64,000 nucleotides of DNA from Bullifex porci. GTDB lineage: Bacteria; Spirochaetota; Spirochaetia; Sphaerochaetales; Sphaerochaetaceae. Shown here in pieces: positions 1 through 7,829 of this stretch. Location of the stretch: assembly GCF_009695635.1 (NCBI RefSeq), contig NZ_VUNN01000004.1, positions 1 to 64,000 of the forward strand. The letters are read 5' to 3'. The notes below the pieces were generated by a model. It was not told the origin of the DNA and ran no database searches. It worked only from the letters and a program-made list of their open reading frames with translations. The translations under genes and the position numbers were made by a program. The first letter of the stretch is position 1, and every line of letters starts with the position of its first letter.

Positions 1-107
1 GATGAGCGAGGAATATTTAAGGCTCTAGAAAGGTTTGTTACAGTAATACCAGCTCTATGAGCTGCTACTACATTACGTCTTGTTTGCTCTGGATAGTGAT
101 TATACAT
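1..107 (-). CDS. N-terminus of a helix-turn-helix protein, probably a transposase subunit (partial)
   Basis: Thirty-five codons of a minus-strand gene that runs off the left edge. The ATG at 105-107 has AAAGGA about ten bases upstream. The visible protein starts MYNHYPEQTRRNVVAAH and its second half (ITVTNLSRALNIPRSS) reads as a helix-turn-helix. This arrangement, a short basic start followed at once by an HTH, is usual for OrfA-type transposase subunits (IS3-like) but also occurs in other DNA-binding proteins. It begins 71 bases after a permease gene that lacks its normal C-terminus, which is the spacing expected between the end of an insertion sequence and its first gene. Family assignment is tentative because most of the gene is outside the window. 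Confidence 0.5.
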   Translation of the reverse strand, partial: MYNHYPEQTRRNVVAAHRAGITVTNLSRALNIPRS

Positions 108-177
108 GTTGTTTTCGTCCTTTTAGAAGAATTTTCATACAATCGGAAAAAAACTTAAATATCAGCTGAAAACACGT

Positions 178-897
178 TTACGAAAGCTCACCAAGATATC
201 TAAGAGCAATACCAATAGAAAGTGTTCTTAAGCCATCAGTCTGAATTAATGTTGCGGCATGTAGATAATCATCCCAAGTCATGAGAAATGCATAAATTCC
301 TACAGCCAACATACCAGGCTTTACGAGAGGAGTAATAATCTTAAAAAGAATAGTTCCTCTTCCTGCTCCATCAACATAAGCAGCTTCTTCAAGCTCCTTT
401 GGCACGCTAGCAAAGAAAGAGCTCATTAGCATAGCACAAAATGGGAGCTGAGCTGCACTAATAGCTAAGATAAGACCAGGCATAGTGTTTATTAAGTGAA
501 CCTTACTCATAAGCGAATATAAGCTAATCATTCTACTTACAATAGGGAACATCTGAGTTGATAACAAAATACCACTCATTATTACTGTCCACTTAAAGTG
601 GAAGCGTGCTAAAGCATATCCTGTAAATACAGCAAATAGCGTACAGATAATAGCAGTAATTCCTGATACTATAAAGTTATTTATATAGTAAACGAAGAAT
701 TGATTATTAACTGTAAACAAGGATATATATGCATCTACCGTAGTTTCATTAGGAAAGAAGGTAGGAGGATACATATATGCTTCCATATTAGTCTTAAATG
801 AGGTTGCTAGCATCCAATAGATTGGGAAGAGCAAAAAGAGCAAAATTACTGCTAATATGATGTAACATAGTACTTTAGATAGTGTACGTCCCTTCAT
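178..897 (-). CDS. Carbohydrate ABC transporter permease, MalG family, C-terminally truncated
   Basis: Inner-membrane permease of a sugar importer, partner of the MalF-type protein just upstream (13-base gap). A strong AAGGAGG lies before the ATG. The N-terminal membrane segment (about residues 8-28) and the cytoplasmic EAA loop that docks the ATPase (about 170-195, starting EEAAYVDGAG) are present. The protein is 239 residues, whereas family members usually run to about 270-280 and end with another membrane helix after the region matching the final YLGELS here. The stop codon at 178-180 therefore removes the last segment. No ATPase gene is in the operon; such importers often share a distant MsmX-type ATPase. 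Truncation probably makes this permease defective. Confidence 0.8.
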   Translation of the reverse strand: MKGRTLSKVLCYIILAVILLFLLFPIYWMLATSFKTNMEAYMYPPTFFPNETTVDAYISLFTVNNQFFVYYINNFIVSGITAIICTLFAVFTGYALARFHFKWTVIMSGILLSTQMFPIVSRMISLYSLMSKVHLINTMPGLILAISAAQLPFCAMLMSSFFASVPKELEEAAYVDGAGRGTILFKIITPLVKPGMLAVGIYAFLMTWDDYLHAATLIQTDGLRTLSIGIALRYLGELS

Positions 898-910
898 TTC
901 GCTCCTCCTT

Positions 911-1819
911 TTAAGTCATATCGTAAGTGCGGAAGCACTTATTATAGATGCCAACTGTAATAATCATCAAAAGCATCCAAATAGTTGTAACAGCTGCACC
1001 TGAACCAAGGTTCATACTAACAAAGGCTTCTCTATAAGAGAGAATAGCAAGGTTAGTAGTTGCTCCATCAGGGCCACCACCTGTCATTGTCCAGAATAGA
1101 GGGAACTGCTTAAAGTTCTCAATAATAGACATGCTGACAGCAATCTTTATTACTGAAGCCATATAAGGCATTGTTATCGAGAAAAATCTTCTAGTCTTTG
1201 ATGCTCCATCGATCATAGCAGCCTCTTGAATGTCATCTGGGACATTTTGCAATCCTGCAAGAAGTAAAAGAGTCATCAATGGAATTTGCTTCCAAAGTGC
1301 TGCTATACCTACACCTGTTAAGGCACTATCAGGTTGGTTTAGCATTGCAAATTCAGTCACCTTTCCAAAGGTAACTAAGCTTACTAGATACTTTACTAAG
1401 CCATATTGAGGCTGGAAGAGCCACATCCAAATGAGTGCTGAAATGACAGTTGGGACAACCCAAGGTGTCATCATAATACTTCTAAAGAAACGTGCACCCT
1501 TTATATTTGAATTTAAAACTAAAGCTAATGCCATTCCTAAAACAAATTGAAATACAATAACAAAGACAACAAATACAAAAGTATTTACAACTGCATTTCC
1601 TAAAGCATTAGAGGCAAAGAGCTTAATGTAGTTTGCGAAGTTATTCCAGACTCCAGGTTTGCCACTAATAATATTTTTAACCTTGAAATCCTGAAAGCTT
1701 TTAATTACGGAATCAACAATTGGGATTAAGATAAAAAAGAGGGCAAGTAAGAATGCAGGAATTAAAAGGCAAAAAGAATAAATCCTGTCCCCTCTATTTT
1801 TGGAGTTTAGTTTTCTCAT
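911..1819 (-). CDS. Sugar ABC transporter permease, MalF family
   Basis: Inner-membrane permease of 302 residues, the usual length for stand-alone MalF-type subunits of sugar importers. Six membrane segments can be traced, the first at about residues 14-36, and the EAA loop near residues 197-225 contains EAAMIDGASKTRRFF, the site of contact with the ATPase. A GGAG precedes the ATG. It lies between the binding-protein gene and the MalG-type gene, the standard order. It should form a heterodimer with the MalG-type protein, whose C-terminus is missing, so this importer may no longer work. The substrate is unknown; the sulfatase in the same operon points to a desulfated sugar from a host glycan. 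Confidence 0.88.
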   Translation of the reverse strand: MRKLNSKNRGDRIYSFCLLIPAFLLALFFILIPIVDSVIKSFQDFKVKNIISGKPGVWNNFANYIKLFASNALGNAVVNTFVFVVFVIVFQFVLGMALALVLNSNIKGARFFRSIMMTPWVVPTVISALIWMWLFQPQYGLVKYLVSLVTFGKVTEFAMLNQPDSALTGVGIAALWKQIPLMTLLLLAGLQNVPDDIQEAAMIDGASKTRRFFSITMPYMASVIKIAVSMSIIENFKQFPLFWTMTGGGPDGATTNLAILSYREAFVSMNLGSGAAVTTIWMLLMIITVGIYNKCFRTYDMT

Positions 1820-1840
1820 AATAGTTCTCCAAGATATCGG

Positions 1841-1856
1841 CAGAGCATTAGCCCTG
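1841..1856 (-). other. Small intercistronic hairpin after the sugar-binding-protein gene
   Basis: CAGAGC and GCCCTG flank a four-base loop; on the minus-strand RNA all six pairs form, one as G-U. It lies between the stop of the binding-protein gene (1871) and the start of the permease gene (1819). Similar but stronger hairpins follow the other binding-protein genes here. Likely role: protection of the upstream message from 3-prime decay. Weak on its own. Confidence 0.35.
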
Positions 1857-1870
1857 ACGAAGGAATTAAA

Positions 1871-3145
1871 TTACTGTAGCTTTAATGCTGCTGCTTTCTT
1901 AAATTCTGCAATTGCTTGGTCAACACTCTTATTACTTACTGTAACTGCCTGAGCAAGAGTTGTGAGCTCAAGGTTAAGGTCATTAAGAGCAGGTACTGTA
2001 ACCTGGTGCTTAACATTTGCAACAGAATTAGCTGCACCCTTTAGAATTGGGTTGTTTGCAACGCCTTCCATACCTTCCATTGAGTATGTTGCTGGATAAG
2101 CAGGAGTTACGTTTGCGAGGTAATCACTTAATGTGTCTGCGCTAATTACATATTGAACAAATGCATCAACAGCCTTGTTGTGAGCTTCACCATTATCAAC
2201 AAGTACGAAGCAGTGTGCACTCATTAAAGATTCACCACTACCATTTCCACCCTTAAGAGGTGCTGCAGAAGCTGTAAAGTTCTTTGCATCAGGATTGATT
2301 GAGCTAACACCATTGAAGCCCCAGCTCTGATCGTAATACATTGCAAGCTGACCGAGAGCGAATAAGTTTCTTAAATCCTTAAGCTTAGCATTTTGTGGGT
2401 TATAGCCCATTTCATCTAATAAAGCTAAGGTTTCAAATGCCTGTCTAAAGCCTTCATTATCACAAGAGAGGTTACCATTAGCATCTAATACTTCACCACC
2501 AAAGTTAAATACCATTGCTGTTAATGCTGTACCACTGATAGCTACACTAGCTGTTGTCTGACCAAATGCATATACCTTGTTACCGTTCTTATCCTTAAGC
2601 TGAGAAAGCTTTTCAGCATATTTAAGCATCTCATCATATGTTGTAGGAGGAGTATTTGGGTCAAGTCCAGCTTGAGCAAAGAGGTCCTTATTGTAATAAA
2701 GAACAAATGGAGTTACATATAGAGGAACACCGTAAGCCTTACCGTTGATCTCAAAATCAGCTAAAACACTTGGATAGATATCCTTGATAAAGTCAGCACT
2801 TAAAACTTCATCAACTGGAGCTGCTAAGCCAGCATCCTCAAAGCCTGGAACCCAGCTTGATTCAGAGAAGATTACATCAACTCTATCACCGCCACCAGCC
2901 ATGTTGATAACCTGGTTAACGATTTCTCCATATGGTGCTGTTACCCATTCAATCTTATAGTTAGGATATTTTGCTTCAAAGCCTTCCTTTACACCTTCCC
3001 AGAATGGGATATAGCCCTGCTCTAGAACTGCATAGTTAGCAACTTTAATAGTTACTTGCTCTGATTCAGCCTTTTCTGCAGAACCACCTGCGAAAAGGGA
3101 CATAGCAGTTAACAATGACAATAATAAAACCAAAATCTTCTTCAT
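1871..3145 (-). CDS. Extracellular sugar-binding protein of an ABC importer
   Basis: Periplasmic substrate-binding protein, family 1 (MalE/UgpB-like), 424 residues. The signal peptide (1 to about 19) ends SLFAGGSAEK with an FA cleavage site and no lipobox cysteine, so it is probably soluble periplasmic. Family features include the early YIPFWEGVKEGFEAKYPNYKI segment and the GVPLYVTPFVLYYNKDLF hinge region (about 140-160). AAAGGAGGT precedes the ATG. It lies downstream of the LacI regulator and upstream of both permeases, so it delivers the operon's sugar to them. The substrate is not readable from the sequence; the sulfatase neighbour suggests a component of sulfated host glycans. Confidence 0.88.
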   Translation of the reverse strand: MKKILVLLLSLLTAMSLFAGGSAEKAESEQVTIKVANYAVLEQGYIPFWEGVKEGFEAKYPNYKIEWVTAPYGEIVNQVINMAGGGDRVDVIFSESSWVPGFEDAGLAAPVDEVLSADFIKDIYPSVLADFEINGKAYGVPLYVTPFVLYYNKDLFAQAGLDPNTPPTTYDEMLKYAEKLSQLKDKNGNKVYAFGQTTASVAISGTALTAMVFNFGGEVLDANGNLSCDNEGFRQAFETLALLDEMGYNPQNAKLKDLRNLFALGQLAMYYDQSWGFNGVSSINPDAKNFTASAAPLKGGNGSGESLMSAHCFVLVDNGEAHNKAVDAFVQYVISADTLSDYLANVTPAYPATYSMEGMEGVANNPILKGAANSVANVKHQVTVPALNDLNLELTTLAQAVTVSNKSVDQAIAEFKKAAALKLQ

Positions 3146-3172
3146 AAAAATCGAACCTCCTTTTGTTCCTTT

Positions 3173-4147
3173 TTATAAACTTTCTCTTTTTATAAGCTCA
3201 GTTTTGAGTTCCGCTCTCAAAACCTGGCCATCTTCCTCTTTTCTTAGCTTTAGTAGCAGGTTTAAAGCACTTTCAGCAATTAAATCCTGTCTAATTCTTA
3301 CACTCGAAAGAGTTGGTGATGTATACTCACACATCTTTGAGTTGTTAAAGCCAACAACAGAAACCTCCTCAGGTACTCTTACTCCTAAATCCTTTAAAGC
3401 TCTAATTGCATATAGCGCAACAGAATCAGTACGAGCGAGGACACCATCAAAATGCTCTTTGCGATATAGCTCTCTAACCTTTATCTCAAGCTCCTCTTGT
3501 GTTTTAACTCCACTAATAACTAAAGGCTCTTTAACTACCTCACAATATCCTTGATATCTATAGTCGGTTGGTAAAACCTGTTTATCAGATAAGGAATCGA
3601 TGTAAACTATCTTTTTCCTTCCTACCTTATTCATGGCATTAATAGCATCAATAGCTCCACCCTTTAAGCCCGTATATATAATTCCATAGCGGCCTTCAAA
3701 GACTGGGTATTCATTAATTGCCAATAGTACAGTTGGAATTGATGATGAAATTACACTTTGGATAGATTTAGGCTCCATAGTCCTCGAACCAATAATTACA
3801 CCATCGAAGTTCCAATCAAGGACCTTCTTTACAAAGGAAGGATCTCCTTTATCTGCAGAGAGTGAAATTATATAGCCCTTACCACTGAGACGTTTTTCCA
3901 TCTCCCCAATGATGATTCCAAAGTATTCACTCATCATATCATCAGCGATAAATAGAACATGGTTGCTAGTCTTACCCTTTAGCGCACGAGCTATAGGGCT
4001 TGGTCTATAGCCAAGCTTCTCTACAGCCTCTAGAACACGCTTCTTCTTTTGGGCATCTACATATCTATTATCGTTGATAACATAGCTTACGATAGTCTCG
4101 CTAACGCCAGCCTCTCTTGCTATATCCTTCCTCGTAACGTTCTTCAT
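3173..4147 (-). CDS. LacI-family transcriptional regulator
   Basis: DNA-binding repressor of 324 residues. Residues 1-50 hold the LacI helix-turn-helix (TRKDIAREAGVSETIVSYVI) and the hinge (YRPSPIARALKGK); the rest is a periplasmic-binding-like sugar sensor ending with the typical PTLSSVRIRQDLIAESALNLLL segment. Its ATG overlaps the sulfatase stop by four bases, so the two are co-translated. It sits inside the operon it most likely controls, and an 18-base operator with a central CG lies on the operon promoter at 5690-5707. Expected behaviour is repression relieved by a sugar from the imported substrate, with self-control because the gene is in the operon. Confidence 0.9.
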   Translation of the reverse strand: MKNVTRKDIAREAGVSETIVSYVINDNRYVDAQKKKRVLEAVEKLGYRPSPIARALKGKTSNHVLFIADDMMSEYFGIIIGEMEKRLSGKGYIISLSADKGDPSFVKKVLDWNFDGVIIGSRTMEPKSIQSVISSSIPTVLLAINEYPVFEGRYGIIYTGLKGGAIDAINAMNKVGRKKIVYIDSLSDKQVLPTDYRYQGYCEVVKEPLVISGVKTQEELEIKVRELYRKEHFDGVLARTDSVALYAIRALKDLGVRVPEEVSVVGFNNSKMCEYTSPTLSSVRIRQDLIAESALNLLLKLRKEEDGQVLRAELKTELIKRESL

Positions 4148-5679
4148 ACAGTTCCTGCTGGCTTTTTATACTTCTTCTTATACCTAACAAATTCTGTTAT
4201 AGGCATTCCTGTATCGTAATCAAGCTCCTGTAGTTCTCCAGGCTCAGTAACCTTTTGTCTTGTATACCCATCACACTCCCACTCAGGAGAATATTTATCT
4301 TTATTCCAGCTTCTACATCTCCACTGATAGCCTCTAAAAGGATCACGAGTTTTATTCATCATATCTAGAAGCTTTTCATGAAGACTATCACGAATTGATG
4401 CATACTCAGGATCATCAATATGGTTCTTAAGCTCATAAGGATCATTCTTGCTATCAAATAGCTCATCCTTATCCATTAGATGTATAGCAAGCTTTGCATT
4501 ATCTGAAATTGCAGCTCTCATAAACTGTAATCCACCAAAGCCATCGTGGTCCTGTTCATAGCGGTGGAACTCAGTAAATACTGTATCGTGTAATACATTG
4601 CTCTCAGGATTTTCGATGATTGGTCTCATCGATACTCCATGAAGCTCTCCAGGAACCTTAATACCAAAGTAATCGAGGAAGGTTGGTACTAAATCGATAT
4701 GAGAAGTAACATGCTCATATACCTTACCAACAGGTGTCTTCATATATGCACCACCCTTAATAATCATAGGAATATGTGCAATTTCCTCGTAAACACTTGG
4801 TCCCTTTAATGAAAGAGAGTGAGCACCTAAGGCTTCACCATGGTCAGATGTGTAGATAATCATAGCATCTGGTGCTACTTCTCTTACCTTATCTATTACT
4901 CTTCCGATTTCATGGTCTGCAAAGCTATTACAGCCTAAGAAAAGCTGAGGCTTAATCTTTAGCTTTGATTTATCCTCTTTTAAATTATCACCAGCCCAAA
5001 GACGTTCAAGCTCTGGCTTATCTTCTAAGGTATCGAAATAGCTTGGAGTTATTGGGAGCTCATAACCCTCATACATACTTGCATATGGTTCAGGACAAAG
5101 ATATGGCTGATGCGGCTCATCCATACTTACAACAAGGAAGAAATCCTTATCTTTATCTCTTTCTAGGAAGTTAATTGCTCTATCAGCTATTCTATGAGCA
5201 AAAGTAAAGGAAGCATCAATACCACCATTTTCTAGAGAAGAGCTCTCTTTTCTAGACTTTCTTCTATCCTCTTCACTTAACTCCTCAAGATAGCAGCGCA
5301 TATCATACCAGTAATCCTTGTCATATCCTGCTGGACATACTCCATTACCAAAGTAATCACCACCATCTAGGTGCCACTTACCAATATAAGCACTACTAAT
5401 GCCCTTTGGCTGTAAATACTCACCTATAGTCTTTACACCTGCCCAAAGAGGTACACAGTTAGTAAAGCTACCATTTGAATGAGGAAATCTTCCAGTGAAT
5501 ATCGCACTTCTTGCAGGGCCACATACAGGCTGGCAGGAATATGCTTTATCATATCTAACACCTTCTGCTGCAAGTTTATCGAGTTCAGGTGTCTTCATAT
5601 CAGGATAGCCATAACATCCTACCATATCCCATCTAGTAGTATCTGTCATGATAAAAACTATCTGTCTTTTTGGTTCCAT
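4144..5679 (-). CDS. Sulfatase (formylglycine-dependent type I)
   Basis: Hydrolyses sulfate esters; 511 residues. Cys53 in CGPAR is the residue converted to formylglycine, followed by SAIFTGRFPHS, the usual continuation of the signature. The N-terminal metal site reads MTDTTRWDMVGCYG instead of the more usual DD..R..D, and the second metal region is YTSDHGEALGAH (about 278-289). The Cys form implies a maturase, normally the radical SAM anSME in anaerobes; none is in the window. No signal peptide is visible, so it may act in the cytoplasm on imported sugars. It is the first gene of the operon and has AAGGAG before the ATG. Likely substrate: a sulfated mono- or disaccharide from mucin or glycosaminoglycans (inference). 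Confidence 0.9.
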   Translation of the reverse strand: MEPKRQIVFIMTDTTRWDMVGCYGYPDMKTPELDKLAAEGVRYDKAYSCQPVCGPARSAIFTGRFPHSNGSFTNCVPLWAGVKTIGEYLQPKGISSAYIGKWHLDGGDYFGNGVCPAGYDKDYWYDMRCYLEELSEEDRRKSRKESSSLENGGIDASFTFAHRIADRAINFLERDKDKDFFLVVSMDEPHQPYLCPEPYASMYEGYELPITPSYFDTLEDKPELERLWAGDNLKEDKSKLKIKPQLFLGCNSFADHEIGRVIDKVREVAPDAMIIYTSDHGEALGAHSLSLKGPSVYEEIAHIPMIIKGGAYMKTPVGKVYEHVTSHIDLVPTFLDYFGIKVPGELHGVSMRPIIENPESNVLHDTVFTEFHRYEQDHDGFGGLQFMRAAISDNAKLAIHLMDKDELFDSKNDPYELKNHIDDPEYASIRDSLHEKLLDMMNKTRDPFRGYQWRCRSWNKDKYSPEWECDGYTRQKVTEPGELQELDYDTGMPITEFVRYKKKYKKPAGTV

Positions 5680-5689
5680 TTATACTCCT

Positions 5690-5707
5690 TATACACTCGT
5701 GTGTATA
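5690..5707 (-). promoter_or_regulatory. LacI-type operator
   Basis: TATACAC and GTGTATA form perfect 7-base inverted repeats around TCGT, so the 18-base site has CG at its centre, the hallmark of LacI-family operators. It covers the expected transcription start of the sulfatase promoter and ends at the ribosome-binding site. The regulator encoded at 3173-4147 is the obvious ligand. Confidence 0.75.
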
Positions 5708-5710
5708 TTT

Positions 5711-5739
5711 ATTATCAAATCATATTATCTATCTGTCAA
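5711..5739 (-). promoter_or_regulatory. Promoter of the sulfatase operon
   Basis: On the minus strand TTGACA (5734-5739) is followed after exactly 17 bases by GATAAT (5711-5716), a five-of-six match to the -10 box. The start point would fall near 5704, inside the operator at 5690-5707. This is a strong housekeeping-sigma promoter under repressor control. Confidence 0.8.
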
Positions 5740-5796
5740 CGAAAAAATACATATTATTAAATTCTGAGAAAACCTAGTTTATTATTACAAAGATGA

Positions 5797-5979
5797 TTAA
5801 CGATTTTTTAGATAATCAGATACTTTCTCAACTTCTGCAAGATATTCTTCTACTGTAAGATTTAAACTCATAGCAGCTTGTTCAACAGTTAATAAATGCA
5901 TATTAACTAATTTATTAGTTTGAGCTAAAACACCCATATTATAGCTTTTTTCTTTCATCTGTTTCACAGCTGGCCACAT
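5797..5979 (-). CDS. Stand-alone copy of the Rpn C-terminal domain (candidate free antitoxin)
   Basis: Sixty-residue protein starting MWPAVKQMKEKSYN, nearly the same as the last 59 residues of the Rpn nuclease just upstream (6057-6929), at protein and at DNA level. AGGAGGG lies eight bases before the ATG and the frame is intact to its stop, so it looks translated rather than a dead fragment. It differs from the parent copy by loss of a short SGYN repeat and by a new tail (EKVSDYLKNR). In E. coli, Rpn nucleases are held in check by a small protein made from an internal start that equals the C-terminal part; this gene looks like such a small protein freed by duplication. A decaying remnant is the alternative. 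Confidence 0.65.
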   Translation of the reverse strand: MWPAVKQMKEKSYNMGVLAQTNKLVNMHLLTVEQAAMSLNLTVEEYLAEVEKVSDYLKNR

Positions 5980-6006
5980 ATTATTATCCCTCCTAGTTTA
6001 GAAATA

Positions 6007-6028
6007 AGCCCCACAAATTAGTGAGGCT
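6007..6028 (-). terminator. Hairpin between rpn and its stand-alone C-terminal copy
   Basis: On the minus-strand RNA an eight-pair stem (AGCCUCAC with GUGGGGCU, one G-U) with a six-base loop lies between the Rpn stop (6057) and the 60-residue gene. It is followed by UAUUUCU, a weak U-rich stretch. It could be a partial terminator setting the ratio of the two products, or an mRNA-end stabiliser. Confidence 0.4.
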
Positions 6029-6056
6029 AAAGAAGGTAACTTCTAAATACTTTATA

Positions 6057-6236
6057 TTATTTCTTAAGATTCTTTACAGCAGCAAGATATTCTTCTACTG
6101 TAAGATTTAAACTCATAGCGGCTTGTTCAACACTAAGTAAATGGATATTAACTAATTTATTAGTTTGCATTAATGCACCCATATTATATCCACTATTATA
6201 GCTATCTTCTTTCATCTGTTTTACAGCTGGCCACAT
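6057..6236 (-). CDS. Candidate intragenic small protein within rpn (RpnS-like)
   Basis: In-frame internal ATG (6234-6236) gives a 59-residue product, MWPAVKQMKEDSYN onward, identical to the C-terminal module of the full nuclease. The Shine-Dalgarno AAGGAGG is perfect and ends ten bases before the ATG. The adjacent duplicate gene starts at exactly the homologous methionine, which supports this as a real start. By analogy with E. coli Rpn proteins, where the small form blocks the toxic long form, it may be an antitoxin; that role is inferred. Confidence 0.6.
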   Translation of the reverse strand: MWPAVKQMKEDSYNSGYNMGALMQTNKLVNIHLLSVEQAAMSLNLTVEEYLAAVKNLKK

Positions 6237-6929
6237 CTTTATCTTGCCTCCTTCACTTTTAAATTTAGTATCTAAAGACGATGTTTTATTAAGTATCTTG
6301 AAGGTTAAATCCTCAAGTGAGTTAAACATCTCTTCTTGTTCCATATACTCTTCAAGCCTTTTCTTATTGTTTGAATACTTTAGACAGTTTAATAATAATT
6401 CTAAATCAGTCTTCAGTAAACCTTTTGGAATTTCACTATCCTCTTTAACATCTAATAGTACATATGAGACGTCATCAATAAGATAGCCAAACTTGTCTAA
6501 GTATTCTTTCTCAAACATTGACTTTAACGTTACTGGACTTTTCCATTTATCTCCAGTTAAGTTAAGGACTATAATAATAACAGGTTTAAGAGGTTTAACC
6601 TTTTCTCTTAATTGATAGGTATATAGTAATGCTTTAGCTTTCATTGCTCTAACTACCATGGTTTCATCATGATAGCCTTGAGACTCTAAGCCAATCATTA
6701 TATAGATATTTCTATCATCTTCTTTTAATGATAATTCCTTTAGATTATCAATTAAAACCTCATAGGAGTTATCAGGACCAAAGACCTCTGATCGTACGGG
6801 ATCAAGCTCTTTGAAGTCACTTGGTTTTGTTACCTCTCTACCTTGGTAAAGAGTATAGTTGACTAAATCACTAAATCTATCGGGTTGGTCAAAATACTCT
6901 TTACATATTCTATCTTCTTCTCGTGCCAT
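6057..6929 (-). CDS. Rpn-family (YhgA-like) PD-(D/E)XK nuclease
   Basis: Rpn proteins are DNA endonucleases once annotated as putative transposases and linked to recombination and phage defence. This one has 290 residues, typical length. The nuclease core is recognisable at about 73-100 (NIYIMIGLESQ, the D/E-x-Q type motif, then GYHDETMVVRAMKAKALLYTYQ). The C-terminal 59 residues form a short separate module. AAAGGAGG lies four bases before the ATG. Inside the gene, AAGGAGG at 6247-6253 precedes an in-frame ATG at 6234-6236 exactly at the module border, so a small C-terminal protein is probably made too. Downstream is a duplicate of that module with its own start. Confidence 0.8.
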   Translation of the reverse strand: MAREEDRICKEYFDQPDRFSDLVNYTLYQGREVTKPSDFKELDPVRSEVFGPDNSYEVLIDNLKELSLKEDDRNIYIMIGLESQGYHDETMVVRAMKAKALLYTYQLREKVKPLKPVIIIVLNLTGDKWKSPVTLKSMFEKEYLDKFGYLIDDVSYVLLDVKEDSEIPKGLLKTDLELLLNCLKYSNNKKRLEEYMEQEEMFNSLEDLTFKILNKTSSLDTKFKSEGGKIKMWPAVKQMKEDSYNSGYNMGALMQTNKLVNIHLLSVEQAAMSLNLTVEEYLAAVKNLKK

Positions 6930-7161
6930 TAGGCCTCCTTTAGAAGTTAGAAGTACCTTCTATTAATAATAGAGAAAAAAGTTAAAATTTTTACAAATTG
7001 GGGTTTTGGATAGAATTAGAGGAGTTGTATTTAAGCCAATTATAATTTAAAAGAAATAAACAATATGCTTACCCTTAAGAAATAAGAGATATAATTTTAT
7101 TGGGCAATAATAACAACTTGCAACATAAGAAACTCTATTCTAAAATCGATTTAGAGGAATT

Positions 7162-7827
7162 ATGACAGATACTAACGAAAAGAAAACATTGGTCTATCAA
7201 TCGGTTTTTGCAGATATAATAAGAAGGCAATACAGCCATCAATCCATAATAACGGAAAAGATGCTAATTGATAAATATAATCTAAGTAAATCACCTGTAA
7301 GAGAAGCATTAATACAGCTTTGCAGTGATGGAATTCTAGAAAGCTTACCCAGAATTGGCTATAGAATTATTCCACTAAGTATGAAAGATTTATCTGATGC
7401 ATTAACACTAAGATTATTAATTGAAACGAAAGCACTTGAATACTCTTTCCCTAATATAAATGAAAACAAAATTAATACATTAAAAGTATTACAACAAGAA
7501 AAAGAAAGTATTGTTGATGTTAAGGATGTTTATGTACATTGGGAGCTTAATGTTAGGTTCCATATTACACTTGCATCATTTAGCAATAATAAATACTTTA
7601 CCCAAACATTAATGTCACTAATGAAAACCTGTTTTCGTGGTGTTTATGGTTACTATGAAAACTTTTGGGAAGAAGGTGATAACAAAGGGAATATGCCTTA
7701 CCATGAAATGCTTATAGAAGCATTAGAAAACAGAGACCTGGAGGAAAGCATAAAAATACTTAAAACCGATATTTCAGATTTAAAATCGTATATATCACTT
7801 TCACTCCAGTCTATGGGTTCTATCTGA
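7162..7827 (+). CDS. GntR-family regulator (FCD/FadR subfamily), copy 1
   Basis: Transcription factor of 221 residues. Residues 1-75 carry the winged helix (IITEKMLIDKYNLSKSPVREALIQLCSDGILE) and the remainder is an all-helical FCD ligand domain (DALTLRLLIETKALEYSF). It is a clear paralogue of the regulator at 17152-17793, and the two bracket the peptide-catabolism genes. AGAGGAAT precedes the ATG closely. It converges on the UroD-family gene with two bases between stops. No copy of the GATATTATC palindrome was found in its own upstream region, so it may not regulate itself through that site. The ligand is unknown; an amino acid or peptide product is likely from context. Confidence 0.87.
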   Translation: MTDTNEKKTLVYQSVFADIIRRQYSHQSIITEKMLIDKYNLSKSPVREALIQLCSDGILESLPRIGYRIIPLSMKDLSDALTLRLLIETKALEYSFPNINENKINTLKVLQQEKESIVDVKDVYVHWELNVRFHITLASFSNNKYFTQTLMSLMKTCFRGVYGYYENFWEEGDNKGNMPYHEMLIEALENRDLEESIKILKTDISDLKSYISLSLQSMGSI

Positions 7828-7829
7828 AA

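Noticed and set aside
3204-3554. Plus-strand open frame inside the LacI gene
   Set aside because: It is antisense to a well-supported gene and has no ribosome site or domain; many similar shadow frames were left out.
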